NCBI GenBank assembly: GCA_014526335.1
Contig: JACTAT010000107.1
Location: 331,973 to 395,972, forward strand
Length of the DNA stretch: 64,000 nucleotides
Direction: 5' to 3'
Source of the DNA: Chrysaora quinquecirrha
Lineage: Eukaryota; Cnidaria; Scyphozoa; Semaeostomeae; Pelagiidae
The translations under genes were made by a program, and so were the position numbers. The notes beneath the pieces were generated by a model. The model did no database searches, was not told where the DNA came from, and was given only the letters and a program-made list of their open reading frames with translations. This document shows positions 33,725 through 46,527 of the stretch, piece by piece; within the stretch, counting starts at the first letter, position 1, and every line of letters begins with the position of its first letter.

Positions 33725-36700
33725 TACAAAGTAAGTGAAGTAAAATTAAGCTATGTTTATACTTAAATATATTTATATTAAATCATTTAGGTGTGTCCTG
33801 AATAAAACCCTAGAGTCTAATTGTCTTGCTAAAATAGGAATACTGTTATACACATTTGCCGCTGTAACACAAAAACGTTTACGACCGAATTCTGTTTTCA
33901 TCCTCGGAACCTTTACAGCTAGATTGTTGTTTCTTGTATTTACTCTGTGTCCGTTTCTTTCAAAGTAATTTTGAATGGGTCACAAACATTGTCTTGGAGG
34001 CAATCAAATACAAATACACATACGTTTTTCTTTATTGCACTTTCGATGGTCGGAATCCTCAAATCGTTGCTTGGATTGGCTTTTGATTTTATGATATTCC
34101 TGCAACGCTGTTCGATTCTTCGTATCTGGTTTAGTCTTGAATCTGACCAATCAAGTACGATTGAGCCATAATGCGTGAAAATGGGCATTATCATAGCTCT
34201 GTAGATCTTCTCAGCAGTTGCTGAGTCAATTGAACTTCGAATACGACGAAGCAAATTTAGTCTTCCTGCCGCTTCTTTGTAAACTGTATTAAAATGTGAC
34301 TCAAAATTCAGAGAGGGATCTAATTTTACCCCAAGGTATTTGTAGCTTGATGTATAGTTTATGCAGGTCCCATCAACTTGGACATTCAGTTTCCTTCCAT
34401 TAACGAGATTTAATCGATTTGATGCTCCAAAAAGCATCGCCTCTGATTTTCCCTTTTTTAAAATTTATTATTAAATCATTTTCACAAAACCAGGTTGCCA
34501 AGTTTTGGACATCATCGTTAACATGCTTTTCGATGACGTTAAAGTCACTGGACGAGGTAAAGATGACTGTATCATCTGCATACGTAATTACCTTTGCGTG
34601 CTTTTGCATTTTATTTGCATCGTTAAAATGGATCAAAAATAGTAGCGAACCAATAATGGATCCTTGTGCAACTCCGGAATATACAAGGATTGCATTAGAT
34701 AAGGCTCCCTGGTATTGAACAATTTGTTTCCTGTTGAATAAGTAGTCAGTCAACCATTGCAGTTCCGTGTTTGTGATTCCATAAGAAAGCAACTTAGATA
34801 GCAGGACAGAGTGCCTAACGGTATCGAAAGCCTTTGATAAATCTACGAATATTGCACCAGTAAGTTTGCCTTTATCAGCCTCTCCCCTTATATGGTCAAG
34901 AAACAAGTTTACTGCCTATTCTGTGGATCGTTTTGATCGAAAACCAAACTGATGTGTAAAGAGAAGGCCACTTTTTTCAAGGTAAGCCATAAGCTGGTTG
35001 TAAAACATCCTTTCAAGAAATTTCGATAGGGTTGGAATGACTGATATTGATCTATAATTGTCAATAATTGATTGGGAACCAAATTGTGCAAGGGAATCAC
35101 TTTGGCTATCTTCCAGTCTGTAGGGACGATTCCAGACTTTAGGGACAAATTTATCACGTGTGTTAAGGGTTTGGCTAGGACTGGGGCAGCATCTTTTAAC
35201 ATTCCGGGAGGGAGATTGTCGATCCCAGTTGCCTTTTTCCGTTTCAGCTTACTTAACTCTTTCTGTACTGCAGCCTCGCTTACTTCTGTTACTACAAATC
35301 TGTCCCTCTGAGATACGGTGTTTTCCAAATAGGTCTCATCCATGCAAAGTCTCGAAGAGGAATAGATTTAGATTTTAAGATTTTTACTACATTCGGGAAA
35401 AAATTACAGAAACTTTCTGCAATTTCTTGCTTATTCGTGGATTTAGAACCATATATTTCAAATACAGTTCCTGTATTGGACACTGAAAATTTAAAGGGAT
35501 ATACTTTCTTGATTACTGCCCAAAACTTGTCAGGCGTATTTGCACTTTCTTTCAATAGGTCTTTATGATATTTATTTTTACACTTTTTCACTAAACTAGT
35601 TTCCCTATTTCGTTGACGTTTATAAGAGGAACAATCCAACTCAAGGTTTGTCCGACGTGCTTTTCTCAGCAGCCTGTCCCTTTGGTTCATCTCCGACTTG
35701 ACATCCCTTGTTATCCATGGGCTCAGTCTCCCCTTGACCTTTTTTGACACTATTGGAGCATGCTTGTTTACATAATTGTGAAGTATTTCACTAAGATTTT
35801 GCCATGCAATGTTAACGCAATTGGATGTGAAAACGTGCGTGAAATTTACAGACTGTAAATCCTCACAGGATAGGCTTAGGACGCAATTTGAATAATTTCT
35901 ACATTTGATAACTTTTGGTTGATGTTTTATATTATGGAGCTTGCGTGCAAAACCAACTAATTCGTGATCACTCAATCCAGCTGGGATTACTGTATCTGAA
36001 TCAATATTGCGAGGTTCATTGCTACAGATCACATCAATCAGAGTTTTAGATTCTTTTGTAATTCTTGTGGGAGTAGCTAACAGTTGTTTCAGGCCACAAG
36101 ATACAATTAAGGACTTCAATACTTTGTTATCTGATTCCTCCAGGTAATTACAGTTGATATTACCAGTCAAGATACATTCTTTGTTTTCAGAGAACACTGT
36201 TGTTAGCACTGATTCAAAGATTTCATTAAAATCTTTAGGGAGATGTTTGGATGTGTCTGGCGGACGATAGATGATTCCAATAAGAAAGCCTTTCGTTTTT
36301 GGGAATAATATTTCAATCCAGATACAATCAATTTCTTTTTGCTCCAGATCCACACGTCGTGTACAGAAGATGATATGTATATTCCCACGCCTCCTCCCTG
36401 TCGAGTAGCTCTTTGTTTTCCAACGTAAACATATCCCTCCATCTGAACTTCTGCTTCCTTATCACTAGCCAAATGTGTTTCACTAAGAGAAAAATATCGA
36501 TCCCCTTGAAACATTCAAGAATGTGGCAGATGTCATGCTTATGTGCTGAAAGACCACGAATGTTTTGATGCAAAACCTTTAGGCCCTTTTTGCAAGGAGA
36601 TCACGAAGCTCGGGAAGCACATAATTATCGTCACCTTCAGGCCTATGTTGTTCTGTAACGACGCCATTTGTCAACATGCAGGACTGGCATAGAACTTTTG

Positions 36701-36935
36701 AGTCATGATTCCAGTATTTAAGGTGATGATCTGAATTAAATTCCAGGCAATTGATCTTGCTTTGATTTTTCTTGATAGTTTTCGAACATGTACTGCATTT
36801 GCTGGCGGGACCGGGACAAGTTTCGATATCTCCACACAGTAGAAGAAGGAGCTGCACGATCGAAGACTCAGAGGGTCTAAGCTGGAAGCATGTTATCAAA
36901 TTTTCAAATTTCTTTTTCAAATTTCATTAATTCAT
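33725..36935 (-). mobile_element. LINE (CR1/L2-like), nearly full length, frameshifted
   Basis: From 36920 downward: an N-terminal leader with a 2A-like 'GDIETCPGP', a PHD-like Cys/His segment (CSTCSKTI...), an apurinic-type endonuclease ('LSETHLASD', 'GIIYRPPDTSK', 'GNINCN' where GDFNxN is usual, 'GLSDHELV'), then RT with 'KKATGIDNLPPGML', 'FVDLSKAFDTV', 'GVAQGSIIGSLLF' and catalytic 'YADDTV' (~34590), and a C-terminal region ending near 33785. The element nicks DNA and copies its RNA in place. Several frameshifts, and the D-to-N change in the endonuclease, mark it as inactive. Clade is inferred from layout. Confidence 0.9.
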
Positions 36936-37229
36936 CACCCGATTAGGGTCTAATAGATTATATAGCTACCGTTTACATAGACATTAAAGGAATACGTATT
37001 ACAACGGTATTTATGGAAACTACAGAACAAATAAATAAGAATACAATAGCTAGATTTAAAAACAAAAATAGAAAAGATTAACCTACAAAACAATTATTTT
37101 AACACTTTTTCATACATAATTATTTGATTTCAATCTATAAATCGTTCATTTCAATAATAACTCAGCTGTTTATTTCCATACGTATAAACTAATTTGATAT
37201 ATTAGATCCTACTGTTTCTGATAAGTATA
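36936..37229. other. AT-rich spacer between two LINEs
   Basis: No coding motif seen. It may contain the 5' leader of the LINE on its left and the 3' tail of the LINE on its right. Confidence 0.4.
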
Positions 37230-39155
37230 CAAATTTTGCAAGCGCGACTATTGTTGATTTGTCTTGACTATTTAGCATATTTTTGATAAATTCTGTTTTT
37301 TCTATTTTCGAAATTCATCAATTTTATCTTTTTGCAAATCTAGTTCTATGTAGAGAATTTCTCTTTATTGTTTAATAATTATACAATCAAATAAAAAGTG
37401 GATTTCATTATCTCTTACAATATCTTCCCGTTTCTATTTTTAGTTTGTGTGCACTTCCAAGAAGTCTTGTAGGTGCAGCTCTATGGTTTCTAAATTCAAT
37501 ATAAGTCAAGTATTTTGAGGTAGTAGTTGTTTCTAACTTTATCTTTCTGCCAAAAGCCAATCTATTCATCTTGCTAATTTGGTCTCGTCATTGTCTGTTT
37601 AAAATGTTGGATAGGGTAACTCTCTTTTAGATCAAAGTTAGTTTCTCTTGTTATCTTATTGATATCATTATACCATGAAGTGGATAATAATCTATTTTCT
37701 CTAAGGTGTCTTTTAGCAAACGATTTCTATTTTGGTTTATATAATCGAAGAATTTTAGAGAATTTATTTTCATATCAATTTTAAGTGGTTGTAATCCTAA
37801 TTCTGCTAGCACTGCTAAGTTTATTGTTTTTCGATTCACTCCTAATATATGTTTAGCAAACATCAACTGTACTTTTTTAATTAGACTATTGTCTTTTTAT
37901 ATGCAGCCCCATAGCTAAGATCCATATAATAAAATTGGTTTTACAGTCGAGTGAAATACCTGAATCACTGTCTTAATTGGAATATAGATTATATATATTG
38001 TATGGAGCACGCTTCGCTCTATTTGCTAAATCATGAACTACTCCGTTAAAATTGCCATTGTTTTCTATTTGAAAGCCAAGGTATTTATAAGATCTTACAA
38101 GATGTATTTGGCTTTTATTTATTTCGAAACATTTATTTTTAATCATTTCTCCAGCTTTGTTAAATATCATCTCTTTAGTTTTGTCTGTGTTTATGATAGG
38201 TTTCCAATTTCTACAATATTCTTCCAATTCTTTAATGCTGTTATTCAAGCCTTCTTCTGATTTGGATATCAGTACAATGTCATCAGCCCACAGTAAGCAT
38301 GGCACTTTTCTATTCATAATATCTGAGGTATCAATGTTGGTTTTTGTTGCTAACCGATTACAAAAATCATTCATTGAATAGAATAGAAGCGAGCTTAGAG
38401 GATCCCCTTGTCTCACTCCCATGTTAATTTCAAATTGTTCTGTCATAGAGTTGCCTAGAAGAATTCTGTTTTTAGTGTTAGTATATAGGTTGTGAGCATT
38501 TTCCTCTGAATTCCGTAATTTCTTAATTTATATAATAAACCTTGACGCCATAGTCTATCAAAAGCTTTGGATATGTCCACAAAACAGCAATATAGTCTTT
38601 CCTTTTTTTAAATTGTTTGTCAATAATTGTCTTTACAACAAAAAATTTGTTTGAGGTTCTCATATCTTTCCGAAATCCCATTAGATTATCAGCAAATATG
38701 TTATAGCATTCGAAAACGAAAATTAGTCTCTCATTTAGAATTTGGTTAAATAGTTTACCCAAACATGGCGTTAATGTAATGCCTCTATAATTAGTTGGTT
38801 GTAGTTGGTCGCCTTCTTTAAAGATTGGTTTCACTAAACCTTCTTTCCATATATCTGGATAATTACCAAAAATAGAGTTAAATAAATATTTCATAATGTG
38901 GCTGCACTTTGAAAATTTCATTCGATATGTTATCAATACCAACTGCTTTATTGTTTTTCAGATTATTTATAGTTCTTAGTATTTCTTCAGTAGATATATC
39001 ACCATTTATTTTATGATCTATTTCGGTTTTCTCAATTGCAGTAAGATTCACACACAGTGGTCTCGTGGCTATATCAATCTGCTCACTTAGTTGTTCATTG
39101 TATACTAATTTTTTGAAAAAGCTTATCCATGATTCACTTTGTTATCTGACTATAA
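37230..39155 (-). mobile_element. Second LINE, different clade, 5' truncated
   Basis: Minus strand: 'NNKAVGIDNISNEIFK' (~38960), 'NYRGITLTPCLGKLFNQIL' (~38780), 'GVRQGDPLSSLLF' (~38400), catalytic 'WADDIVLISKS' (~38280), 'SYKYLGFQIENNG' (~38060), and a C-terminal 'GSAHKLKIETGRYCKR' (~37430). It is clearly a non-LTR RT but unlike the element at 33725; the HxLxIExGRY ending marks a different clade, which I leave unnamed. The endonuclease is missing. A frameshift in the KAFD region (WTYPKLLIDYG) and others show decay. Confidence 0.85.
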
Positions 39156-39965
39156 ATCCAGAACGATGAGAAAGTGATGCTCTCTTTGATAACAAGATTG
39201 GACTCTGCAAATTATGCTCTTTTTGATAACAGCATTCAGATATACTCAGATATAAACTATACACTTTCAGATATACACGAAAAACACCCCCCACACCCCT
39301 GGTAAAAAAGGGTTAATTGTTAGAATAGTTTGAAATCTGTGGTGGCTACCCTTAACGTTTTGCAATATTCCAAACTCCGTTAATAATTAGATACAGCAAG
39401 AATTGGAAGGAAAAATAACATGAATAGAGTCTTACTCACCCTTCTTCCTTCAAATAATGAAGTATAAGCAGCAAGATGTTTCTTTTTCTTTTGTCTGATC
39501 TTTGCTCTTCCTGAAAATATAAGTCTGTCGGTAATTACAAAGTTCATACAAGATTCACTAGATCCATGATGCACCTATGCTTAAGTTTGAACAATGAAAA
39601 CATTTTTCAGGGATTTTCGGCAAACTGGAAAGAATATACCTACCTACCAAGATAGGGAGAGATATAGATCGATAAAGGAAGAAGGATCAGGAATGTTGTA
39701 AAAAAAAGAAAGGAATTTCTATTCTCTATGCACACAATCGAAATAATCAATGAGTTGAGTCATATGTTCCGACTGCTATTCAAGTGCATACAATCAAAAT
39801 AATCAAGAAAGTTGTTTTGCATGTACGACCACCGGCTCAGTCACAAGAACATTTCCTCAAAAATCTTGACAAAGCAGACAACTATCTTGCTATTTTATGA
39901 CAGTAGAGACAGATCAGCAGATCCATCCATGATTTCATGAACAATTATTTCATAAAAAATTAGTT
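39156..39965. other. No gene recognised
   Basis: AT-rich sequence without motifs; a 64-codon minus-strand frame at 39380-39574 is not convincing. Confidence 0.35.
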
Positions 39966-39969
39966 AAGG

Positions 39970-40790
39970 ATCCATGTTACAAGGCCGAAAATCCGAGTTG
40001 CATTGATCAAATTTTAACCAATAGATACTGATGTGTTCAAAATACTTAGTAGTATTTAATACTACAATAGTTAAAGCAGGACTCTCTAACTTCCAAAAAA
40101 CTGGATGCCACAGCCTTGAAAATTACGCACCAATTAGCTTTACCAACGGTGGTAAATTATAAGGATTATAAGAATTTTTCTGAGCAAACTTCCAAACAAG
40201 ATCTCAGAGAAGAATTAGAAACTATACGCTATAAATTACGATTCTGTTCAAAACTGTTGTGAGGAATCATGCCCCCGTGAAAAAGAATATGCAAGAGGGA
40301 ATGACGGTCCTTTCAAGAATCGAACTCTCGGAAAAGCAATTATGTTGCGCACACGTTTGAAAAATAAATAGAATAAATACAAACAACGAAATTAATGTGC
40401 AAAATTATTTCGAACCGAAAAAATTTTTAACAATAATTTTGATATCTCTGAAATTACAGATAATAAAAAGTTTTGGAATACAGTAAAGCCATTAATTTCA
40501 CATCAAAATAAGTCTAAAACGAGAATCACGAAAAAACAACAATGTTGAAACTTTGAATAACTACTTCGTCACTGTTACTGACTCGATAGGTATTAAAGAA
40601 AACAGGTAGGTCATGAGTACAGCAGGTATAACAGACCCTATAGATCAAACAATTTAGAAGTACTCCAACCATCCCAGCATAAGGAAAATTCGTTGGGAAA
40701 TTTTGTTCAAAAAGATATTTTCTTCGATTTCAATAGTCTAACAAAGAAAGGGAAACATAAATAAGCTTTTGATCCAAGAAATTGTTAATA
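39970..40790 (+). mobile_element. LINE fragment (endonuclease to RT linker)
   Basis: Phrases 'NPSCIDQILTNR' (~39985), 'PTVVNYKDYKNF' (~40150), 'GNDGPFKNRTLGKAIM' (~40300) and 'NKKFWNTVKPLI' (~40470) parallel the element at 51870-54690, where 'ANDGPFMTKNLRKAIM' occurs. It covers the end of the endonuclease and the linker before the RT. Stops and indels are frequent, and the RT core is absent. Confidence 0.7.
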
Positions 40791-40889
40791 TTATTATTAA
40801 TTTATTACGAAATTTGGCATGAATTGGACAAAAAACGCATCAGTTAGCCACTATCCAGAGTACGCCAAAATCTGGAACAATCAGTAGTG

Positions 40890-41010
40890 CTAGGAACCAC
40901 GGGAATTAGGGGGAATAAGTTGGAATCGGAGGGAACAAATGGGAATGAAGAAGGAACCGATGGGAATAAATGGAAATCAGAGGTTACAAATGTAATGGTT
41001 TACGTTCAGG
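40890..41010 (+). repeat. Short GGGAAT-type minisatellite
   Basis: Phrases such as 'gggaataagttggaat' and 'gggaacaaatgggaatg' repeat with about 10-bp spacing. The theme is the same as the larger arrays at 43640 and 50336. Confidence 0.6.
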
Positions 41011-41173
41011 TGGAACGTATGGATTAGGCCCGCTATCTGATCTGTAATTATATGTGTATCATAATAAAGAGTGACCGTTTCATATATATATATATAGGAT
41101 CAGGTGCTATATAAATTATCATAAATTATCACAACATTACATACCCCCCTTACTTTCGAACATTAAATCGCGT

Positions 41174-41488
41174 TTATAGTTTTAAGGGTCCTTCTGCCAA
41201 CATAACAATATAGTTTTTATATACAACTTTTTTTGCTTTTTTCTTTATCATATGCAAGTCTATACGTCGTAGATATTTTGTCCAAATCGATCTAATTGTC
41301 TTCTGTCTCGCTGAGGATATCCTAGTCTCTTGATTGTCATTAGCAATACCATCAACATCATTATCATCATACTCGCCATTACTTGATTGGTCTTGATTCA
41401 CAGGTATCTTTTCAAAGAATGAGATATTGCAAGTACCATAATATCCATTAATAATTTTGGATATTAACGTACTGCCTTTTCCTTTCAT
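41174..41488 (-). other. Open frame of 104 codons, unrecognised
   Basis: The frame is rich in Ile, Lys, Asn and Asp and starts at an ATG followed by KGKGSTLISKIING. There is no homology that I recognise. In AT-rich sequence an open frame of this length can arise by chance. Confidence 0.2.
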
Positions 41489-41876
41489 GGTCTGATGTGC
41501 TGTAATGTAGTATCGAATCTTGTTAAAAAAATAAATTCCTTTTCTCCTGCTTCATTAGAACAGTATCTCCAATGTTTATTTCTGATTCTTTTGCTTTTTG
41601 TTGGCGTCAGCATATTCATTTTGTCCTCGCACTTCTGTCCTTTTCAAGATCTTGCTTGTGAAAGTTTTTTTGACTTTATTTATCCTCCATTCTGTTGGAG
41701 TAGTTTATTATTAATCCTTCGATTTGATAAGAGTTATGCACTCTTTTTTTATAAGAACAATTTTATAAGAACACGAGCCTGGATTTTGCCCAGATTTTAA
41801 GAACAAATTAAGAACAAGCTAAGGCTGGCCTTTTCAAAATCCCTAAGAATATCAGCTAAATCACCCTGGGTAATGT

Positions 41877-42447
41877 ATGTGCAGTACACTGGACGGTGTG
41901 CAGTACGGTGGAGGATATTCAGTACAGTGGAGGGATATCATAAGTACAGTGGAGAGATACAATCAGTACGGTGGAGGGTGTTCAGTACAGTGGAGGGATA
42001 TCATCAGTACGGTTGAGTGATATCATCAGTACGGTGGAGGATGTTCAGTACGGTGGAGGGATATCAGCAGTACAGTGGAGGGATACCATCAGTACAGTGG
42101 AGGGATACCAGAAGTACTGTGGAGGATATTCAGTACTGTGGAGGGAAACCATCAGTACAGTGGAGGGATACCATCAGTACAGTGGAGGGATACCATCAGT
42201 ACAGCGGAGGGATACCATCAGTACAGCGGAGGATGTTCAGTACGGTGGAGGGATATCATCAGTACAGTGGAGGATGCTCAGTACTGTGGAGGGATATCAA
42301 CAGTACAGTGGAGGGATACCATCAGTGCAGTGGAGGGATACCATCAGTACGGTGGAGGATATTCAGTATGGTGGAGGGATATCAGAACCACGGTGGAGGG
42401 TGTTCAGTACGGTGGAGGGATATCATCAGTACAGTGGAGGGCTTTCC
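41877..42447 (+). repeat. Satellite 2: AGTACRGTGGAGG monomers, 22 and 19 bp
   Basis: Tandem 22-bp units such as 'agtacagtggagggatacca' plus two bases alternate with 19-bp units like 'agtacggtggaggatgttc'. All three plus-strand frames are open (up to 186 codons) because the repeat lacks stops; these are not genes. Sequence and unit lengths parallel satellite 1 in the opposite orientation. Confidence 0.9.
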
Positions 42448-42481
42448 AAATTTCTCCTTGAGTCCGAGTTGTCTACACTTA

Positions 42482-42897
42482 GGGCCTGTTTATATGGGGA
42501 AAATCATCCCACCTTCCAGCCCTGTAGATGAGAGGTGAGATCTCACCTTCCAATACGAACCTTTGTGATTTTCATCTTCTGTTTATATGGAAAACGTTTC
42601 ATACCGGTCAGGTGAGATCTTACTCCCTGAGAGGTGGGATCTCACCTGGGTGGGATGAAATTCTCTCATATAAACGCTGGAAGGTGGGATGAAAGCTGGA
42701 CGGTGGGATGAAATTGCTCATTATGCGCAAGCGCCAGACATAATCCTATTGTCTGAAAAAATTAAACAAAAGCGGAAATATGAGACAAGTGGCTGGAAGG
42801 TGGGATGGAATTCCGCATATAAACTCTTGAAAACTTCGTCCCACTGCTCAGCTGACGGGCTGGAAGGTGGGATGATTTTGTCCATATAAACAGGCCC
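42482..42897. mobile_element. PIF/Harbinger-type MITE
   Basis: Terminal inverted repeats begin GGGCCTGTTTATATGG; the inner 'atcatcccaccttccagccc' is also mirrored. A TTA target duplication flanks it at 42479-42481 and 42898-42900. The 416-bp interior repeats 'ggtgggat' and codes for nothing. GGGCCTGTTT ends and a 3-bp TWA target fit PIF/Harbinger; the transposase must be supplied elsewhere. Confidence 0.85.
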
Positions 42898-42900
42898 TTA

Positions 42901-43639
42901 GTTATCATAAGAAATTCTAAAATATAGACGCCTATGTATTTGAAAGTTTCGATCTTATGATCTTCAACAGCAAACTTCATCATCTTTGTTATCATATTAA
43001 GTTCTATTGACAAAACGTTCGGTGTCAGATTTGTATCCCTCAATACGATCCATATCAAAGGGCCATTCACTCTTCAAAATTGTGTACGAGACTTTTAGGA
43101 AAACAAAAGGATTTCTAAGGGATTTCAATGAAAACATTAGGTTTTCCAGCCCGATTGAACGAGATTTTAATATGTGTAGTAGTGAATTGCCTCTCGGTCT
43201 ATATACAGTATATCACTCATTTCATTATGAAAGGGCTGGTTGAAGAGAAAGGTAGCTGTGTAATGCAACTAAGAAGTAAGCCAAAATTTGGCATTTTTAC
43301 GCAAAGCTAGCACCATTCTCAACATAATATGTATTCAATGACTTTTTCTAGTATTCTCGATCAAAATTTTCTGGTTCTTATGGAGAATGTGTCTATATTA
43401 CGGTTTCAACAGAAATGCGACTCGTTATTTGTATCTCTTCTGTATGGAATAAGAAGTGAAAAAGCTAAGACACTATTTCCGTTTATAAATCCAGCCCGGA
43501 ATTCAGCACTGTATTTTACTGATGTGGTTTGTGTAATGTTTGTGTAGAAATAATGCCCAGAAACTATTACACTTGAATAATGTCCACATTTTAACTGTTG
43601 AGAACATGATCCTGCACATTCAAGGCGGCTATTACTAAA
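42901..43639. other. No gene recognised
   Basis: Several overlapping short frames (60-78 codons) lack motifs. No repeat structure is seen. Confidence 0.35.
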
Positions 43640-43975
43640 AGCAGGAACGGGGAATATCAGCGGGAACGAGCGGGAATCACCGGGAACGTGCGGGAACGTG
43701 CGGGAACGAGCGGGAACGGGCGGGAACGAGCGGGAATGACCAGGAATCAGCGGGAACGAGCGGGAATCAGCGGGAACGAGCGGGAATGACCGGGAATCAG
43801 CGGGAACGAGCGGGAATGACTGGGAATCAGCGGAACGAAAGCGGAATCAGCGGAACGGGCGGAACGAAAGCGGAATGACCAGGAATCAGCGGAACGGGCG
43901 GAACGAAAGCGGAACGAGCGGGAACGAAGCGGAATCGCCGAACGGGCGGGAATCAGCGGAACGGAGGGTTCTAAG
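43640..43975 (+). repeat. GCGGGAAYSA minisatellite, end of element X copy ii
   Basis: About 10-bp units (gcgggaacga, gcgggaatca, gcgggaatga) in higher-order order. The same array in reverse complement is at 50336-50605, next to the same flanking block. Confidence 0.9.
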
Positions 43976-44765
43976 AGTCACAAAAGATCGAAAAATAAAT
44001 ATTAAATGACAATGATTTATAAGCTTAATGCCTGCCAAATCGAATCGTCATTTTCAAATACTAATTAGGAAAAAAAAAAGAAATTGAAAATATCACTAAA
44101 TTTACTTTACAAATTTTAAAATCGAAAACACTAAAAATGCAACAATTTTAGGATTGGAAAACAACGATATTTTGATAACAAACGTTTACATGTGCGTAAA
44201 CACGAGATCTTGAAGTGGAGTAAATGAAATTGCATAACCAAAACAACATGATCGCCTACCGGAAGCAGCGGGAAGCCGAGTAACTTGAACTTCTGTAAAC
44301 TTGTGACACAAAAAAAGGTTTTAATTGATTCATGATTTTTGCCTCAATTAGAGATATTCCAACTTGAGAACAAAAACATACCTATTTACCTAATGACAAA
44401 TGAAAACAAAATCTTCTTGGAAATTTTAGGACAATTCATGATCGTAATTGAATTTAATATTTGGAATTTATTATGTAGTTTAACTTTACATTCTAGAGTT
44501 TTGTTGTGCAAAAAGTACACTTATTTTCTTTTTTTCTATAAGAAACTTTGCTCTTGAAACATTTGGTAGCGTTTCAAGTTTATTTATGTTAAATAAAAAT
44601 CCCCAAATTTTGTAAATTTGAAAAAAGATTTTATAAATATGGTTTGGGGGCTTTCGAACACTACAGTTCCTGAAGAAAGAATTACAACAGTACAGAAACG
44701 TAAAATCAGTAAAATGTTGTAGAATTTAGAATTTGAAGTCTACAAATGTGTTTGGTACCTATTTT
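43976..44765 (-). mobile_element. Fold-back type element X, copy ii
   Basis: Block 43976-44300 is the reverse complement of 49993-50335 (including 'gtcacaagtttacagaagtt' in complement). Block 44320-44765 is the reverse complement of 19960-20400. In minus orientation the order is A, then S, then minisatellite. No protein motif is present. Confidence 0.65.
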
Positions 44766-44774
44766 AGTTCAAGA

Positions 44775-45620
44775 CTAGCCCTTTCCTGTGTCTGACCACC
44801 GCCTCGTGACAACCTCCGCCTCATAACAACCTCCGCCTTATAAGGTCTGTGCATTCAAGTGATTCCATGGTCCTTACCCATACTTCTGTTTGCAGACGTA
44901 ACTTCTACTCAGATCCTTTATTCTGGTCCTAGGTCCTTTTTTTTGACCCTAGTTCAAGGTCCTGTTTCCCATTCCCTGTAAATGTTATGTTCCGTGGTAT
45001 TAGTTCATGATCCTTAAGCCATAATGGGTCCTGTTTCTACTCCCTATCCAGGGCATGAGGTAGCCCTTGCCCATCTCTGACCACAACCTGGTGACAACCC
45101 TTGCATCATAAGAACCTCTATCTTAAAGGTCTGTGCATTCAAGGTGTTAGTCATTGCATGGCCCTCATCTCTACTGCTGCCTGCAGATCAATTGTCTACT
45201 TATTTCCTTTTTACTAGCCGTAGGTCCTTTTTCTTGGTCCTAGTCCAGGGTCCTGTTCCTTGGTATTAATCTGGGTTCCTTGGTCCATAATAACTGGTCC
45301 TGTTTCTGCTTCCTGTCAAGGGTCCCTTTACTCCAAGTGAAGGAACTGTTCCTTGGTCTTAGTCCAAGGGGCTCAGTCTATGAAAATTTTCTTAATCTTA
45401 GTTACACTTATCAAGTTACACTTAATGTTAATCTTAATGTAACCTGAATCCTTTTTCAAGGTCCTTTTCCTTAGTTTTGTTATTGTTTATGCTGCTCAGT
45501 CCTGTCCTGTTCCTAGGTGTTGTTCCCAAGGGTCTTCATTATTCATGTTCCGCCAGTTCCACAGCATGCCCCTCAATGCGATTCCTTGGTCCATGTTTTA
45601 ACAACGTTTCTTAATTCATG
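44775..45620 (+). repeat. CTTGCCCGT-type head repeats (two) and GGTCCTGTTCC arrays
   Basis: Head blocks start near 44775 and 45060, each with 'ctgaccac' and 'aaggtctgtgcattcaag', and each is followed by arrays of 'ttggtcctagtccagggtcc' type. The pair looks like a roughly 285-bp tandem duplication of the whole unit. It is related to 478-1130. Confidence 0.6.
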
Positions 45621-46520
45621 CTGTTCTATCTGTCAGAGCGCTTGCGAAAATGCTGCTGACTGACCATAGACAGATGTAAACAAACTACAACTTTAAAGAA
45701 TACATTTTAAAAGCCTGAAAATTTATCATTTTCAAGTAAGGTGACGGAAACGAATTTACCACTATTAAACAGAGTTTTAGTAAAACTTTTACCTAGATCT
45801 CATGTCACAGGAATTTATTTTTTAATATTAAGATGTAAACTTCAAGCAGTGGCCCAAGGAATCAATTTATTTTTTATAAACTTAATAAAATTCTTCGCTC
45901 GGTAAGTGGAAGTACAGTAAAATCATCGAGGAGAAAACATCGAAATAGAATCAGTATACTATTTTTGCGAGAGGCGGATGTCATGCAAAGGGCATGCACA
46001 GAGTTGTACTCCGACTTCCGTAAACAAAACGAAATCCACTTTCAACAGCCATAACGAATGTGTCAGTGAAAAAATAATATAAGAAATTATTTTTCCTAAA
46101 GCAAAGAGTGACTGAAAGGGTATTCTATAACGGAGAAATTTAGGCTAAATCATTCCCGATGAAAACAATTCGCTTTTTAAAGCAAATTTTAACTGAAGCC
46201 TGTAAAATACACATTTTGATAATTATTATTATTAACATGTAGTAGTGTGTTTTACGAATAAAAATGATGATGATGATGATGATGTTGAAATAATATCATT
46301 TCGATTTATTGGAAAGGAGAACGTACCTGCACTGCATGCTAGCAAAGATCGATGGTGCTTGAGTAAGCATTGCTGTAACCTTAGACTTCGATAGGGCAGT
46401 CACCAGTCAGTAATGATATGTACTGTACAGTTCATTGCGAAAGTAAAACAACAAAACGAATTACTGAAAATACCTCTACCAGGCTTCCGTCAAAACAAAG
46501 AAAGTATTTGCCAAGTAGGC
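45621..46520. other. No gene recognised; (GAT)n near 46265
   Basis: A short GATGAT microsatellite at about 46265-46286 is the only repeat seen. Confidence 0.4.
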
Positions 46521-46527
46521 GGAAGTC

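Noticed and set aside
41971..42538. Open frames of 128-186 codons on the plus strand
   Set aside because: All three frames are open because satellite 2 lacks stops.
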